From Oceanicola sp. 502str15 (GTDB taxonomy: Bacteria > Pseudomonadota > Alphaproteobacteria > Rhodobacterales > Rhodobacteraceae), in contig NZ_WYDQ01000001.1 in NCBI RefSeq assembly GCF_024105635.1, forward strand, positions 2,604,001 through 2,668,000: 64,000 bases of DNA. Direction: 5' to 3'. This document shows, one piece after another, positions 35,762 through 44,170 of the stretch (its first letter is position 1; the number at the start of each line of letters is the position of its first letter). Both the position numbers and the translations under genes were made by a program. The notes below the pieces were generated by a model, which worked only from the letters and a program-made list of their open reading frames with translations, had not been told where the DNA came from and made no database searches.

Positions 35762-35826
35762 GTAGGGCGGGACTTGTCCCGCCTTCCGAGGTGCCCGGGC
35801 CTGGGGCGGGACAAGTCCCGCCCTAC
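35762..35826. repeat. REP palindromes, copies 6 and 7, head to head
   Basis: A forward copy (35762-35783) and an inverted copy (35805-35826) flank 21 bp, forming a long perfect-armed inverted repeat between the aminotransferase and the convergent P450 gene. It could serve as a bidirectional transcript end. Confidence 0.85.
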
Positions 35827-35828
35827 CT

Positions 35829-37037
35829 TCAGCCGAGAATGACGGGCAGGTTCAGCGGGCCGCGGAAGCCCCAGCCGCTCCAGACCACATCCTCCGGCTC
35901 GGCCAGCCGGATGTTGGGGAACTTCTCGAAGATCTTCGGCAGCATCACCTGCCCCACCGCGCGGCGGGCCACATGGGTGCCCTGGCAGAAATGCGGGCCG
36001 TTGCCGAAGCTCTGGTGCGGGTTGCTCTTGCGGTAGACGTTAAAGAGGTGGCCATCCTCGAACACCTCCTCGTCCCAGTTGGCGGAGGCCTGGATCGTCA
36101 TCACCGTGGAATGGGCCGGGATGTGGTAGCCGCGGATCTCGGTATCCTCGCGCACGTACCGCCCGGAGACGGAGATCGGCGCAACCCAGCGCACGCCTTC
36201 CTCGAAGGCCTTCACCCAATCGCCGCCCGCCTTCACCTGCTCAAGCTGGTCGGGGTTGGTCAGCAGACCGTAGAGGATGGTGCAGAGCGCATCGCGCGGC
36301 TCGTTGATGCCGCCGCCGATGGCGATCTTGATGTTGGCCCAGATCTGGCTGAGGGCGATCGGGTTTTCGGCGTTCAGCATCACCGAGAACGCCGAGTTGT
36401 TGGGCTCGGCCCTGTGGCGCGCCTCGATGCGGGTGAAGAGCGCGTCCATCTCGTCGTTGGCGGCTTCGGAGCGGGCGAAGATCTCTTCCTTCTCGCCGAA
36501 GTTCCCGGCCCCGTCGATCAGCGCCTGCGACCAGCGGATCATCTCGGCGTCGCTGGCCTCTTCGGTGCCCAGCAGGACGGCAAGGCCGCGGGCGGCATAG
36601 GGGGCGGCGAGCATCGGGAAGAGATCGACAACCTCACCGCGCGGCAAACGATCGAGATATTCCTCGGCCACGGCCTCGTAGCGCGGCACCCAGTCCTGGG
36701 TGATGACCTTGGGGCTGAAGGCGCCCTGCATCGCGCCGCGCTCGCATTTGTGCTCTTCGCCGTCCTTGCGCATCAGCGTATGGGCGCGGAAGGCGCGGTG
36801 CATCGGGGTGATCGGGTCGTTGGACGAGAAGATCTGCGGATTGTCCTTCACGTATTTGGTGTCGGCCCATTTGGTCAGCAGGATGCGGTTCATCTTGGGC
36901 ACGCGGACCACGGGGGTTTCGGCCCGCAGACGGGCGTAGATCGGGTAGGGATCGCGGGTGAGCGCGTCCAGCGTGATCGTTTCGTCTACCGGCACCGGCT
37001 TTCCGGTGGCCTGCACTTCGGCGGTTGCGTCGCTCAT
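35829..37037 (-). CDS. Cytochrome P450
   Basis: The 402-residue soluble P450 has the haem loop FGNGPHFCQG with the Cys ligand and the EGVR ExxR-type motif. In the I helix the usual (A/G)Gx(D/E)T is replaced by GGGINEPRD, so the conserved Thr is a Pro. It should hydroxylate a small organic substrate; no ferredoxin or reductase gene is adjacent. The ATG at 37037 follows a GGAGG site. It diverges from a GntR-type regulator with two palindromic sites between, so it is a likely target of that regulator. Confidence 0.92.
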   Translation of the reverse strand: MSDATAEVQATGKPVPVDETITLDALTRDPYPIYARLRAETPVVRVPKMNRILLTKWADTKYVKDNPQIFSSNDPITPMHRAFRAHTLMRKDGEEHKCERGAMQGAFSPKVITQDWVPRYEAVAEEYLDRLPRGEVVDLFPMLAAPYAARGLAVLLGTEEASDAEMIRWSQALIDGAGNFGEKEEIFARSEAANDEMDALFTRIEARHRAEPNNSAFSVMLNAENPIALSQIWANIKIAIGGGINEPRDALCTILYGLLTNPDQLEQVKAGGDWVKAFEEGVRWVAPISVSGRYVREDTEIRGYHIPAHSTVMTIQASANWDEEVFEDGHLFNVYRKSNPHQSFGNGPHFCQGTHVARRAVGQVMLPKIFEKFPNIRLAEPEDVVWSGWGFRGPLNLPVILG

Positions 37038-37086
37038 GATGTCCTCCCATGCGGGCAGCCCCTCCGACTCGCCCGTTCTTGCGGTG

Positions 37087-37164
37087 AACTGTATACCGTT
37101 CACGGGAAAATACCAGAGGGAACCCCATCATCTCTTGGATGATCCGCCCAAACGGTATACCGTT
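37087..37164. promoter_or_regulatory. Two palindromic operator sites between P450 and GntR gene
   Basis: AACGGTATACCGTT (37151-37164) is a perfect 14-bp palindrome, and AACTGTATACCGTT (37087-37100) matches it with one change. The sites are 64 bp apart, one near each start codon. They fit GntR-family control of both genes. Confidence 0.75.
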
Positions 37165-37184
37165 GCAGGCGAAAGGGAGGCCTC

Positions 37185-37928
37185 ATGCCCGAAGATGGCA
37201 AGCTCAGAACCATCGACCATGCCACCCGCGCCCTGCGCGACCGCATCCTGTCGGGCCGTTTGCCCACGGGGATGCACCTGTCGGAAACCGCCGCCGCCGA
37301 GATGCTGGGGCTGTCGCGCACGCCCACCCGCGAGGCGCTGACCCAGCTTGTCGAAGAGGGGCTGCTGGAGCGCGGCGCCTCGGGGCGGTGCACGGTGCGG
37401 GCGCTGACGCGGGCCGATGTGGCCGATGCGATCGAGCTGCGCGGGGTGCTGGAGGGCATGGCGCTGCGGCTGGCCGCCGAGCGCGGGGCAGACCCGGCGG
37501 CGCTGGCGGAGGCGGAGGCCTGCGTGGAGGCGATCGACGGGGTCATCACCCATGGCGCACGGGCGATGGACTTCGAGCGCTACGCCGAACTGAACGCCGG
37601 GTTTCATGCCGCGCTGGCCCGCCTGCCCGGCTCGCCGCTCATCGAGCGCGAGCTGATGCGCGCCCATCGCCTGCCGCTGGCCTCGCCCTCGGCCTTCCTC
37701 GGCAGCCAGGCCACGCAGCTCGAATTTCGCCGCTCGCTCCTCATCGCCCAAAGCCAGCACCGCGCCATGCTGGAGGCGGTCACCGCCCGCGAGGGCGCGC
37801 GCGCCGAGGCGCTCGGCCGCGAGCATGCCCGGCTGGCGCGGCACAATTTCGAGCAGGCGCTGGCGCAGGACAGCACGGCGCAACTGCAGGATATTCCCGG
37901 CTTTTCCCTCGTCACTGCTGAAAATTAA
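37185..37928 (+). CDS. GntR-family regulator with FCD domain
   Basis: The 247-residue protein has an N-terminal winged helix (LRDRILSGRLPTGMHLSETAAAEMLGLSRTPTREAL) and a C-terminal all-helical FCD ligand domain with Asp/His candidates for metal binding. FCD regulators usually sense organic acids and repress catabolic genes. It is divergent from the P450 gene and has a perfect palindrome 21 bp before its start, indicating autoregulation. Confidence 0.92.
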   Translation: MPEDGKLRTIDHATRALRDRILSGRLPTGMHLSETAAAEMLGLSRTPTREALTQLVEEGLLERGASGRCTVRALTRADVADAIELRGVLEGMALRLAAERGADPAALAEAEACVEAIDGVITHGARAMDFERYAELNAGFHAALARLPGSPLIERELMRAHRLPLASPSAFLGSQATQLEFRRSLLIAQSQHRAMLEAVTAREGARAEALGREHARLARHNFEQALAQDSTAQLQDIPGFSLVTAEN

Positions 37929-38044
37929 CCTCAGAAAGTCACGGGTTTCGCCCCCTGAGGGCCACGGTTTGGCCCGATTTCTCGCGCAAGACTCCGATTG
38001 ATACCCCCCGGGTTGGGGCCCGATAGCAGTTCAAGGAGGCTCCG

Positions 38045-38482
38045 ATGCTGCGCAGAACCGTGACTTACGCCGCCATCGCCGCGGCACTTTCCGCTGGGTC
38101 CGCCGTGGCGGAGACCCATGAAGTGACCATTTTCGACAACGACCTGATGCCGCCCGTCGTGCTGGCTGAACCCGGTGACTTCGTGCAGTTCACCAACGAC
38201 GACGGCGGCGCCCATGTGGTGTGGTCGCAGGACGGATCCTGGTCGACCGGCCCGATCCCGGCAGGCGTCGCGGTCGTGTTCATGGTCCATGAGTGGATGA
38301 GCCTCGAGTACAAGCTCGATGAGGACATGTTCCAGGACTACTCGGAAGATGACGGCACGGGTGCCGATCCCTACGACGGGGTCATCGAAGAGGGCATCGA
38401 CATTGCCGACCGCAACGCCAACGGCGAGTTCGACGAAGGCGAGATCTACTTCGAGAGCGCCGCGAGTAACGGCACCAACTGA
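38045..38482 (+). CDS. Secreted cupredoxin-like protein with EF-hand-like loop
   Basis: The 145-residue protein has a signal peptide cleaved near AVAE (about residue 22). The mature N part (HEVTIFDNDLMPPVVLAEPGDFVQFTNDDGGAHVV) is cupredoxin-like, but no Cys ligand is present, so copper binding in the standard way is unlikely. Near the C terminus DRNANGEFDEGE matches an EF-hand calcium loop. It should be periplasmic or extracellular. A strong AAGGAGG site precedes the ATG, and a terminator follows, so it is a single-gene transcript. Family not recognised with certainty. Confidence 0.78.
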   Translation: MLRRTVTYAAIAAALSAGSAVAETHEVTIFDNDLMPPVVLAEPGDFVQFTNDDGGAHVVWSQDGSWSTGPIPAGVAVVFMVHEWMSLEYKLDEDMFQDYSEDDGTGADPYDGVIEEGIDIADRNANGEFDEGEIYFESAASNGTN

Positions 38483-38503
38483 GCCGAGTGAAGCGCAGGT
38501 ATC

Positions 38504-38537
38504 GGGCCGCCTTCCCGCGAGGGAGCGCGGCCCTTTT
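38504..38537 (+). terminator. Intrinsic terminator after the cupredoxin-like gene
   Basis: GGGCCGC (38504-38510) pairs with GCGGCCC (38527-38533), followed by TTTT. It lies 22 bases after the stop. Confidence 0.8.
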
Positions 38538-38566
38538 GCTGTGCGCGAGCTCCGGTGCGGGGGCGC

Positions 38567-39241
38567 TCAGGCCTCGAGCGGTTCCACCAGCGACGCGCCG
38601 CTGGCGCGGTTGGAATTGACCTCGCGGCCCACCCGCCACATCCGCACCGCGCCCGCCTGCGGAGGGGTCATCAGCGTGGCCGCGCCCTTGCCTTCCTCGC
38701 CCAGCCACTTGGCCCAGTCGTCCGGTTCGAGGATGACCGGCGTGCGGTGGTGGATCTCGGCCATTTCATGGGTGGCGGCGGTGGTGACGATGGCCACGGT
38801 CGGCCCGTCGACCTTGTCTTCGCCCTCCCGCGACCAGTCCTGCCAGATCGCGGCAAAGGCCATGGGCGCGCCGTCGGTGCGGGTGATGTACCACGGCAGG
38901 CGGTTGCCTTCACCGTCTTTGGTCCATTCGTAGAAGCCCGAGGCGGGCACGATGCAGCGGCGCTCGCGGCAGGCGGCGCGGAAGGCGGGCTTTTCGGCCA
39001 CGGTCTCGGCGCGGGCGTTGATGAGCAGGGGGCCGTCGGTGGGGCTCTTGTACCAGTGCGGGACCAGGCCCCAGCGCATCGGGCGCAGCCGCCGCGCGCC
39101 CTCGGCGCTGGTGACGGCGGCGACCTGGGTGGTGGGGCAGACGTTGTAGCGGGGCACCTCGGGCAGGTCGTTGGAGGGCGTGGCGCCGAACAGCTGCGCC
39201 ATGGCCTCGTCGGGCAGGGTGATGGCGAAACGGCCGCACAT
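38567..39241 (-). CDS. SOS response-associated peptidase (SRAP, YedK/HMCES type)
   Basis: The 224-residue protein starts MCGRFA, leaving the catalytic Cys2 that crosslinks to abasic sites in single-stranded DNA. Also present are NARAET, ASGFYEW with the Glu, and HHRTPVIL with the His. It protects abasic sites during replication. The upstream DUF1992 gene ends five bases before its start, so they form one operon. Confidence 0.95.
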   Translation of the reverse strand: MCGRFAITLPDEAMAQLFGATPSNDLPEVPRYNVCPTTQVAAVTSAEGARRLRPMRWGLVPHWYKSPTDGPLLINARAETVAEKPAFRAACRERRCIVPASGFYEWTKDGEGNRLPWYITRTDGAPMAFAAIWQDWSREGEDKVDGPTVAIVTTAATHEMAEIHHRTPVILEPDDWAKWLGEEGKGAATLMTPPQAGAVRMWRVGREVNSNRASGASLVEPLEA

Positions 39242-39246
39242 GGCGG

Positions 39247-39549
39247 TCAGCCGCGCTTTCGCGCCAGCTCGATGCGGGCCTCGGTGAGCGACATGTCCTT
39301 GATGATCTCGGCGCGCCGGGTGCGGTCGCCGGTGTCGCGCAGCTCCTCGCGCAGCCGCGCCAGCTCGCGGGAGAGCGTGACGAACTCGGGGACGGCGCCG
39401 TTTTCCTTGAGGATCCGATGCATCACCGCGTTTTCGGGATCATCGCAGCGCGGCAGCGGTTTGCCGGCGCCGGGCAGGTTGTCAAACTGCCCTTCGGCTT
39501 CGGCGGCCCGGATCTTGGCCGTGATGAGGTCGATCAGCGGATGGTCCAT
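39247..39549 (-). CDS. DUF1992 (DnaJ homologue subfamily C28-like) protein
   Basis: The 100-residue protein shows the DUF1992 pattern: IDLITAKIRAAEAEGQFDNLPGAGKPLP and a C-terminal charged helix. Eukaryotic relatives carry a J domain, but bacterial ones do not. Function unknown. It is cotranscribed with the SRAP gene. Confidence 0.85.
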   Translation of the reverse strand: MDHPLIDLITAKIRAAEAEGQFDNLPGAGKPLPRCDDPENAVMHRILKENGAVPEFVTLSRELARLREELRDTGDRTRRAEIIKDMSLTEARIELARKRG

Positions 39550-39636
39550 GGCCTCAATCTGGGGGCGGGCGGGCGCGAAGGCAAGCCGCGTTGCGCGCCC
39601 TGCGGCGGTCTCGGCATGGGGCGCGGGCGGCCAGGG

Positions 39637-40104
39637 CTACATGTGATGGGCCAGCACCGCCTCGCGCCGGGCCAGCGCCCAGTCGGGCCAGTGCTCGGAG
39701 CGGCGATAGAACGCCTCCATCGCCGGCACGCCCGGCGGGAGGACGACCCAGGGCTGCTTGCTGGCGGTGAAGATGTGAATGTCGGGCGGCACCCGGTCCG
39801 GGTCTTCCAGCGTGCCGACCCGCACGAAGGCAAAGAGCGCCCCGGCCCCCGAGTAGTGGCTCCAGAGCGCCACCCGGCAGCGCGGGCAGCGGTGGATGAT
39901 CTGCCCCCTGCCGCTTTCGCTCGGCGTCTCGACCGCCTCTGTGCTGCCCTCGGTCACCTCAAGGCAGGCGGTCTCGATCAGCGCGTTCAGCACGAAGGCC
40001 GAACCGGTCTCGCGCTGGCACCAGCGGCAGTGGCAGCAATGGGTGAAGAGCGGCCTGTCGGTCAGGCGGTAGCGGATGTCTCCGCAGGTGCAGTGGCCTT
40101 GCAT
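39637..40104 (-). CDS. GFA-family (Mss4-like zinc fold) protein
   Basis: The 155-residue protein has the zinc-binding Cys pattern of GFA-like proteins: GHCTCGDIRY, THCCHCRWCQR and RCPRCRVALW. The family was named after glutathione-dependent formaldehyde activation, but most members have no proven function. The start at 40104 follows a GGAGAGG site. Confidence 0.88.
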   Translation of the reverse strand: MQGHCTCGDIRYRLTDRPLFTHCCHCRWCQRETGSAFVLNALIETACLEVTEGSTEAVETPSESGRGQIIHRCPRCRVALWSHYSGAGALFAFVRVGTLEDPDRVPPDIHIFTASKQPWVVLPPGVPAMEAFYRRSEHWPDWALARREAVLAHHM

Positions 40105-40247
40105 CGAACCTCTCCCCGATCGGGCTGGCAACGTTGCGAATTGGCGTCACCGGGGCCGCGAAGTCAACAAGTTGCCCCTACGTCTTGCAATGCTGCCCCC
40201 TGCCCCGCATCTTGCGGACGGGTTTGGCCGCTCTGTGAGTTTTTGCG

Positions 40248-40481
40248 ATGTTTTACTGGGTTCTCGGATCACTCTGCTTCTGCACGATGCTCTACCTGCT
40301 GCTGCGCCGCCGCAGGCCCGGCGGCTCCGGCAAATCTCCTGACATCAACCGCCGCCGCGCCTGCCATTGGGAGGCGGCGGAGGGCGATCTGTTCCGTTGC
40401 AGCTCCTGCGGCGCCACCGCCCGCAGCCAAAGCGCCAGCGGGCCGGAAGACTGCCGCCGCGCCGCATCTGACGACCCCTAG
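40248..40481 (+). CDS. Small membrane protein with zinc-ribbon-like tail
   Basis: The 77-residue product has one hydrophobic N-terminal segment (about residues 3-19) followed by four arginines, which predicts an inner-membrane anchor with the tail in the cytoplasm. The tail has CHW and CSSCG, a possible incomplete zinc site. No ribosome site is obvious, so the call is moderate. Family not recognised. Confidence 0.5.
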   Translation: MFYWVLGSLCFCTMLYLLLRRRRPGGSGKSPDINRRRACHWEAAEGDLFRCSSCGATARSQSASGPEDCRRAASDDP

Positions 40482-40521
40482 CGACACCCGGGCCGCCAAA
40501 GCGAGCCGCCATGCGGCCATG

Positions 40522-40550
40522 AAAAAGGGCGCCCCGAAGAGCGCCCTTTT
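40522..40550. terminator. Bidirectional intrinsic terminator
   Basis: AAAAGGGCGC (40523-40532) pairs perfectly with GCGCCCTTTT (40541-40550). It ends both the small membrane protein gene and the convergent 5'-nucleotidase gene. Confidence 0.88.
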
Positions 40551-40567
40551 CCCGGGTTTGAAACCCC

Positions 40568-42136
40568 TTATTTCTGGGTGATGCGCCCGTCGGTGTAGGG
40601 CGTGTAGGCACCTTCGGCGGCCATGTACTCGGCCGTCACGTCGGCCAGGTCGGGGCCGAAGTCGTAGGCGTTTTCGGCATCGACGAACATCTTGTAGCCG
40701 TCACCGCCGTTGCGCACGTAGTTGTTGGACACGAGGCCATAGGTCTTGTCCGCATCCAGCGGCAGCCATTCCTCGCCTTCCTGCACCATCACGTCGCTGA
40801 CGCGCGAGCCCGGCTCGGCGGCAGCATCGAAGGTGAACTTGAGGCCGGCGACCTGCGGGAAGCGGCCTGCGCCCTCTTCCACCTGGCTGACGCCGTTCTC
40901 GAGCGCGTCCTTCACCACGGCACCCGAGACCTGGAAGGTCGAGAGCGTGTTCTGAAACGGCAGCACGGTGAGCACCTCGCCCATCGTCACCTCACCGGCG
41001 TCGATGGAGGCCCGCAGACCGCCGGAGTTTGCGATGGCGATGGAAATGCCCTGCTCCTTCACCCGGTCGAGCATGGCGTCGGCGACGAGGTTGCCCATGG
41101 AGCATTCCTGCGCCCGGCAGACATCGCGGTTCCCCTCGATCATCTCGGAGGTCTCGGCGACGACGCGGTTGCGGATCTCTTCCAGCGGCGCGGCGGCTTC
41201 GGTGATGCGGGCCTTGGTGCCCTCGTCCTCGACCACCTCGCCCGAAAGCACGATGGGCGCGCCCATGGCCTCGGTCACGTTGCCCTCGTCATCGAAGGTC
41301 ACGTTCAGCTCGCCAAGAAATTTGCCGTAGGCATAGGCCGAGACGATGGCGGTGGAGCCGACCATGGTGGGATAGGGGCCTTCGGCGCCCTCCATGTCAC
41401 CCAGCAGGGTGTTGCTGTGGCCGCCCACGATCACGTCGACGCCGGTGGTGCCTTCGGCCACCGCCTGGTCCACGCCGTAGCCGGAGTGGGAGAGCACGAT
41501 GATCTTGTTCACGCCTTCCTCGGCCAGCTTGTCGACCTCGCCCTGCACCGCCTCGGAGGGGTCGGTGAAGATGACGTTGGGGCCGGGGGAGGCCAGCTCG
41601 TCGGTGTCCTGCGGGGTGAGGCCGATCAGGCCGATCTTCTCGCCGCCCTGCTCGATGATGGTGCTTTTCAGGATCGCATCGGCCAGCAGCGGCTCGCCCG
41701 AAACATCGGCGTTCGACATCAGGATCGGGAACTCGGTGGCCTCGATGAAGCCTTTCAGCACCTCGGGGCCATCGTCGAACTCGTGGTTGCCCACGGTCAT
41801 TGCCGTGTAGCCCATCTGGTTCATCATCTCGGCGGCGAGCTTGCCCTTGTAGTAGGTGTAGAACAGCGTGCCCTGAAACTGGTCGCCACCATCGACGAGG
41901 ATCCAGTTGTTCGAGCGGCCCTTGGCCTCGTTGATCGCCGTCATCAGGCGGGCGGAGCCACCGAAGCACTCGCCGGCGTCGTTGTCTTCGACAGAGCAGG
42001 GGCCGTCGTACTTGGAGATCGGCTCGAAGCGGGCATGAAAGTCGTTCGTGTGCAAAATCGTCAGCGAATACTCGGCTGAGGCCGCCCCGGCGGAGAGCGC
42101 CAGCGCGGCTACGGATGTGAGGATCTTGGAGGACAT
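40568..42136 (-). CDS. Secreted 5'-nucleotidase / metallophosphatase, UshA type
   Basis: The 522-residue protein has a signal peptide (about 1-21), an N-terminal metallophosphatase domain with LHTNDFHARFEP, GNHEFDDG and GGHSNTLL metal-binding motifs, and a C-terminal 5'-nucleotidase domain with NSGGLRASIDAG. It should dephosphorylate nucleotides in the periplasm, releasing nucleosides and phosphate. Single-gene transcript ending at the terminator. Confidence 0.93.
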   Translation of the reverse strand: MSSKILTSVAALALSAGAASAEYSLTILHTNDFHARFEPISKYDGPCSVEDNDAGECFGGSARLMTAINEAKGRSNNWILVDGGDQFQGTLFYTYYKGKLAAEMMNQMGYTAMTVGNHEFDDGPEVLKGFIEATEFPILMSNADVSGEPLLADAILKSTIIEQGGEKIGLIGLTPQDTDELASPGPNVIFTDPSEAVQGEVDKLAEEGVNKIIVLSHSGYGVDQAVAEGTTGVDVIVGGHSNTLLGDMEGAEGPYPTMVGSTAIVSAYAYGKFLGELNVTFDDEGNVTEAMGAPIVLSGEVVEDEGTKARITEAAAPLEEIRNRVVAETSEMIEGNRDVCRAQECSMGNLVADAMLDRVKEQGISIAIANSGGLRASIDAGEVTMGEVLTVLPFQNTLSTFQVSGAVVKDALENGVSQVEEGAGRFPQVAGLKFTFDAAAEPGSRVSDVMVQEGEEWLPLDADKTYGLVSNNYVRNGGDGYKMFVDAENAYDFGPDLADVTAEYMAAEGAYTPYTDGRITQK

Positions 42137-42324
42137 TGTTGGAAGCTCCCGGTTGAATTATCGCCCAATGTTGGCCCCATGCGCAGGGAGAGTCAAAGGG
42201 CCGTCACGTGGGGTAAATCGCCCGTGCAGGCAACAGCGCCATGACAGCGCGCCCGCCGTCGGCCCGCCTGCGCCGCCGTGCGCAGAAACTTGACCCCACC
42301 GCGCCGCTGGGGCATGCCCACAGG

Positions 42325-42663
42325 ATGCTGATTTACAAGATCTTCCGCCGCCCCGAGTGGGACGCCTTCCGCGCCGCCGGGCTCACCGAGGGCGCGCCGG
42401 TGGATGTGGCCGACGGGTTCATCCATTTCTCCACCTCCGCGCAGGTGGTCGAAACCGCCGCCAAGCACTTTGCCACCGAGAGCGACCTCGTGCTGGTCGC
42501 CTTCGACCCCGACAGCCTCGGCGAGGGTCTGAAGTGGGAGCCCTCGCGCGGCGGGGCGCTGTTTCCGCATCTCTACCGGCAGCTCGCGCTCTCCGAGGTG
42601 GTCTGGGACAAGTCGCTGCCGCTCGGGCAGGCGGGGCATATCTTTCCCGAAGGCGTGTTGTGA
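42325..42663 (+). CDS. DUF952 protein
   Basis: The 112-residue protein shows the DUF952 pattern [37 protein letters not shown] and [10 protein letters not shown]. Some relatives resemble ADP-ribosyltransferase folds, but no role is proven. Its stop overlaps the GTG start of pyrD, so it is translationally coupled to pyrimidine synthesis. The start at 42325 is chosen from the family N terminus; 84 bases of upstream frame lack similarity. Confidence 0.82.
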   Translation: MLIYKIFRRPEWDAFRAAGLTEGAPVDVADGFIHFSTSAQVVETAAKHFATESDLVLVAFDPDSLGEGLKWEPSRGGALFPHLYRQLALSEVVWDKSLPLGQAGHIFPEGVL

Positions 42664-43718
42664 GCCTGCTCGAGCAGGCCGCCCTCGCCGCGCTGCGCCG
42701 GGTCGACCCCGAGCGCGCCCATGGCCTCGCGCTGAAGGCGCTGCACACGCCCTTCGCCCCCCTGCCCGGCCCTGTCACCTCGCCGCGGCTGGCCACCGAG
42801 ATTGCCGGGCTGGCGCTGCCCAACCCGGTCGGGCTGGCGGCGGGCTTCGACAAGAACGGCACCGCCATGGCACCGCTCGCCCGCGCCGGTTTCGGCTTCA
42901 TCGAGCTTGGCGCCGTCACCCCGCGCCCGCAGCCCGGCAACCCGCGCCCGCGCCTGTTTCGCCTGCGCGAAGACCGCGCCGCGATCAACCGCTTCGGCTT
43001 CAACAACGACGGGATGGAGGCGATGGCCACGCGCCTCGCCGCCCGCCCTCAAGGCTTTCCAATCGGGCTGAATCTCGGGGCCAACAAGGACAGCGAGGAC
43101 CGCGCCGGGGATTTCGCCACCGTGCTCACCGCCTGCGGGGCGCAGCTCGATTTCGCCACCGTCAACGTGTCCAGCCCCAACACCGAGCGCCTGCGCGACC
43201 TTCAGGGCGCCGATGCGCTCACCGCACTGCTGAACGGCGTGATGGCGGCCCGCGACGCGCTTGCCCGGCCGATCCCGGTGTTCCTCAAGATCGCCCCCGA
43301 CCTCGACGCGCAGGAGATCGAAGACATCGCCCTCGTCGCCCGCTCCACCGGGGTCGATGCGATCATCGCCACCAACACCACGCTCGACCGCGAGGGGCTG
43401 AAGAGCCACCATGCGGGCGAGAAGGGCGGCCTCTCCGGCGCGCCGCTGTTCGAGAAATCCACCCGCACCCTCGCCGCGCTTTCGGCGGCGACAGAAGGGC
43501 AGATTCCGCTGATCGGGGTGGGCGGCATCTCCTCCGCCGAGCAGGCCTTCGCCAAGATCACCGCCGGGGCCTCTGCGGTGCAGCTCTATACCGCGCTGGT
43601 CTACGGCGGCCTCAGCCTTGCCGCCCGTATCGCCCACGGCCTCGACGAGATCCTTGCCGCGCGCGGCTACACGCATATCTCCCAAGCCGTCGGCACCGAC
43701 AGAGAGGCATGGCTATGA
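42660..43718 (+). CDS. pyrD: Dihydroorotate dehydrogenase (quinone), class 2
   Basis: The 352-residue membrane-associated flavoprotein oxidises dihydroorotate with quinone as acceptor. Marks of class 2 are the N-terminal amphipathic extension, [18 protein letters not shown], the catalytic Ser region NVSSPNT and GGLSGAPLF. The start is a GTG at 42660 that overlaps the DUF952 stop. It overlaps arsC by four bases (ATGA). Confidence 0.95.
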   Translation: MSLLEQAALAALRRVDPERAHGLALKALHTPFAPLPGPVTSPRLATEIAGLALPNPVGLAAGFDKNGTAMAPLARAGFGFIELGAVTPRPQPGNPRPRLFRLREDRAAINRFGFNNDGMEAMATRLAARPQGFPIGLNLGANKDSEDRAGDFATVLTACGAQLDFATVNVSSPNTERLRDLQGADALTALLNGVMAARDALARPIPVFLKIAPDLDAQEIEDIALVARSTGVDAIIATNTTLDREGLKSHHAGEKGGLSGAPLFEKSTRTLAALSAATEGQIPLIGVGGISSAEQAFAKITAGASAVQLYTALVYGGLSLAARIAHGLDEILAARGYTHISQAVGTDREAWL

Positions 43719-44059
43719 GCAACCCCGTGATCTGGCACAACCCGCGCTGCTCCAAATCGCGCGAAACCCTCAAGCTGCTGCAGGAGAAGGGCTACACCCC
43801 CGACGTCCGCCTCTACCTCGATAACCCGCCCGACCCCGAGGAGCTGGAGCGCGCCAGCGCCGAGCTGGGCCTTGGCCCGCTGGAGATGATCCGCCGCAAG
43901 GAGGCCCCGGCCAAGGCGCTCAGCGAAAGCACGCCGCCCGACATGCTCTTCGCCGCCATGGCCGCCGACCCGATCCTGATCGAGCGCCCCGTGGTGTTCT
44001 ACAAGGGCCGCGCCGCGATCGGTCGCCCGCCGGAAAACGTGCTCTCGATCCTCGACTGA
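43715..44059 (+). CDS. arsC: Arsenate reductase, glutaredoxin-coupled (ArsC/Spx fold)
   Basis: The 114-residue protein has the active Cys in [13 protein letters not shown] and the family C-terminal [17 protein letters not shown]. It reduces arsenate to arsenite using glutathione and glutaredoxin. ArsC-like proteins include other members of unknown role. It is coupled to pyrD rather than to the arsR-arsP pair 20 kb away. The ATG at 43715 has a GAGAGG site; one six bases upstream is too close to it. Confidence 0.88.
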   Translation: MSNPVIWHNPRCSKSRETLKLLQEKGYTPDVRLYLDNPPDPEELERASAELGLGPLEMIRRKEAPAKALSESTPPDMLFAAMAADPILIERPVVFYKGRAAIGRPPENVLSILD

Positions 44060-44066
44060 CCTGCTG

Positions 44067-44087
44067 CATTTTCTTGCTGCAAATACT
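44067..44087 (+). repeat. Intergenic repeat, TTTTCTTGCTGCAAATA family, partial copy 4
   Basis: CATTTTCTTGCTGCAAATA follows the arsC stop by eight bases; the GC hairpin part is missing. Confidence 0.7.
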
Positions 44088-44145
44088 CAACCCGCACCCT
44101 CGGCCCGCGCCACAGCCGCGCAGGCTCGCACCCGCCCCGCCCCCC

Positions 44146-44167
44146 GTAGGGCGGGACTTGTCCCGCC
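44146..44167 (+). repeat. REP palindrome GTAGGGCGGGACTTGTCCCGCC, copy 8
   Basis: Perfect copy just downstream of the MATE exporter stop, between convergent arsC and MATE genes. Confidence 0.85.
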
Positions 44168-44170
44168 GTT

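Noticed and set aside
43715..44059. An arsenic resistance island joining arsR, arsP and arsC
   Set aside because: arsC is coupled to pyrD and lies about 20 kb from arsR-arsP, so they are separate units.
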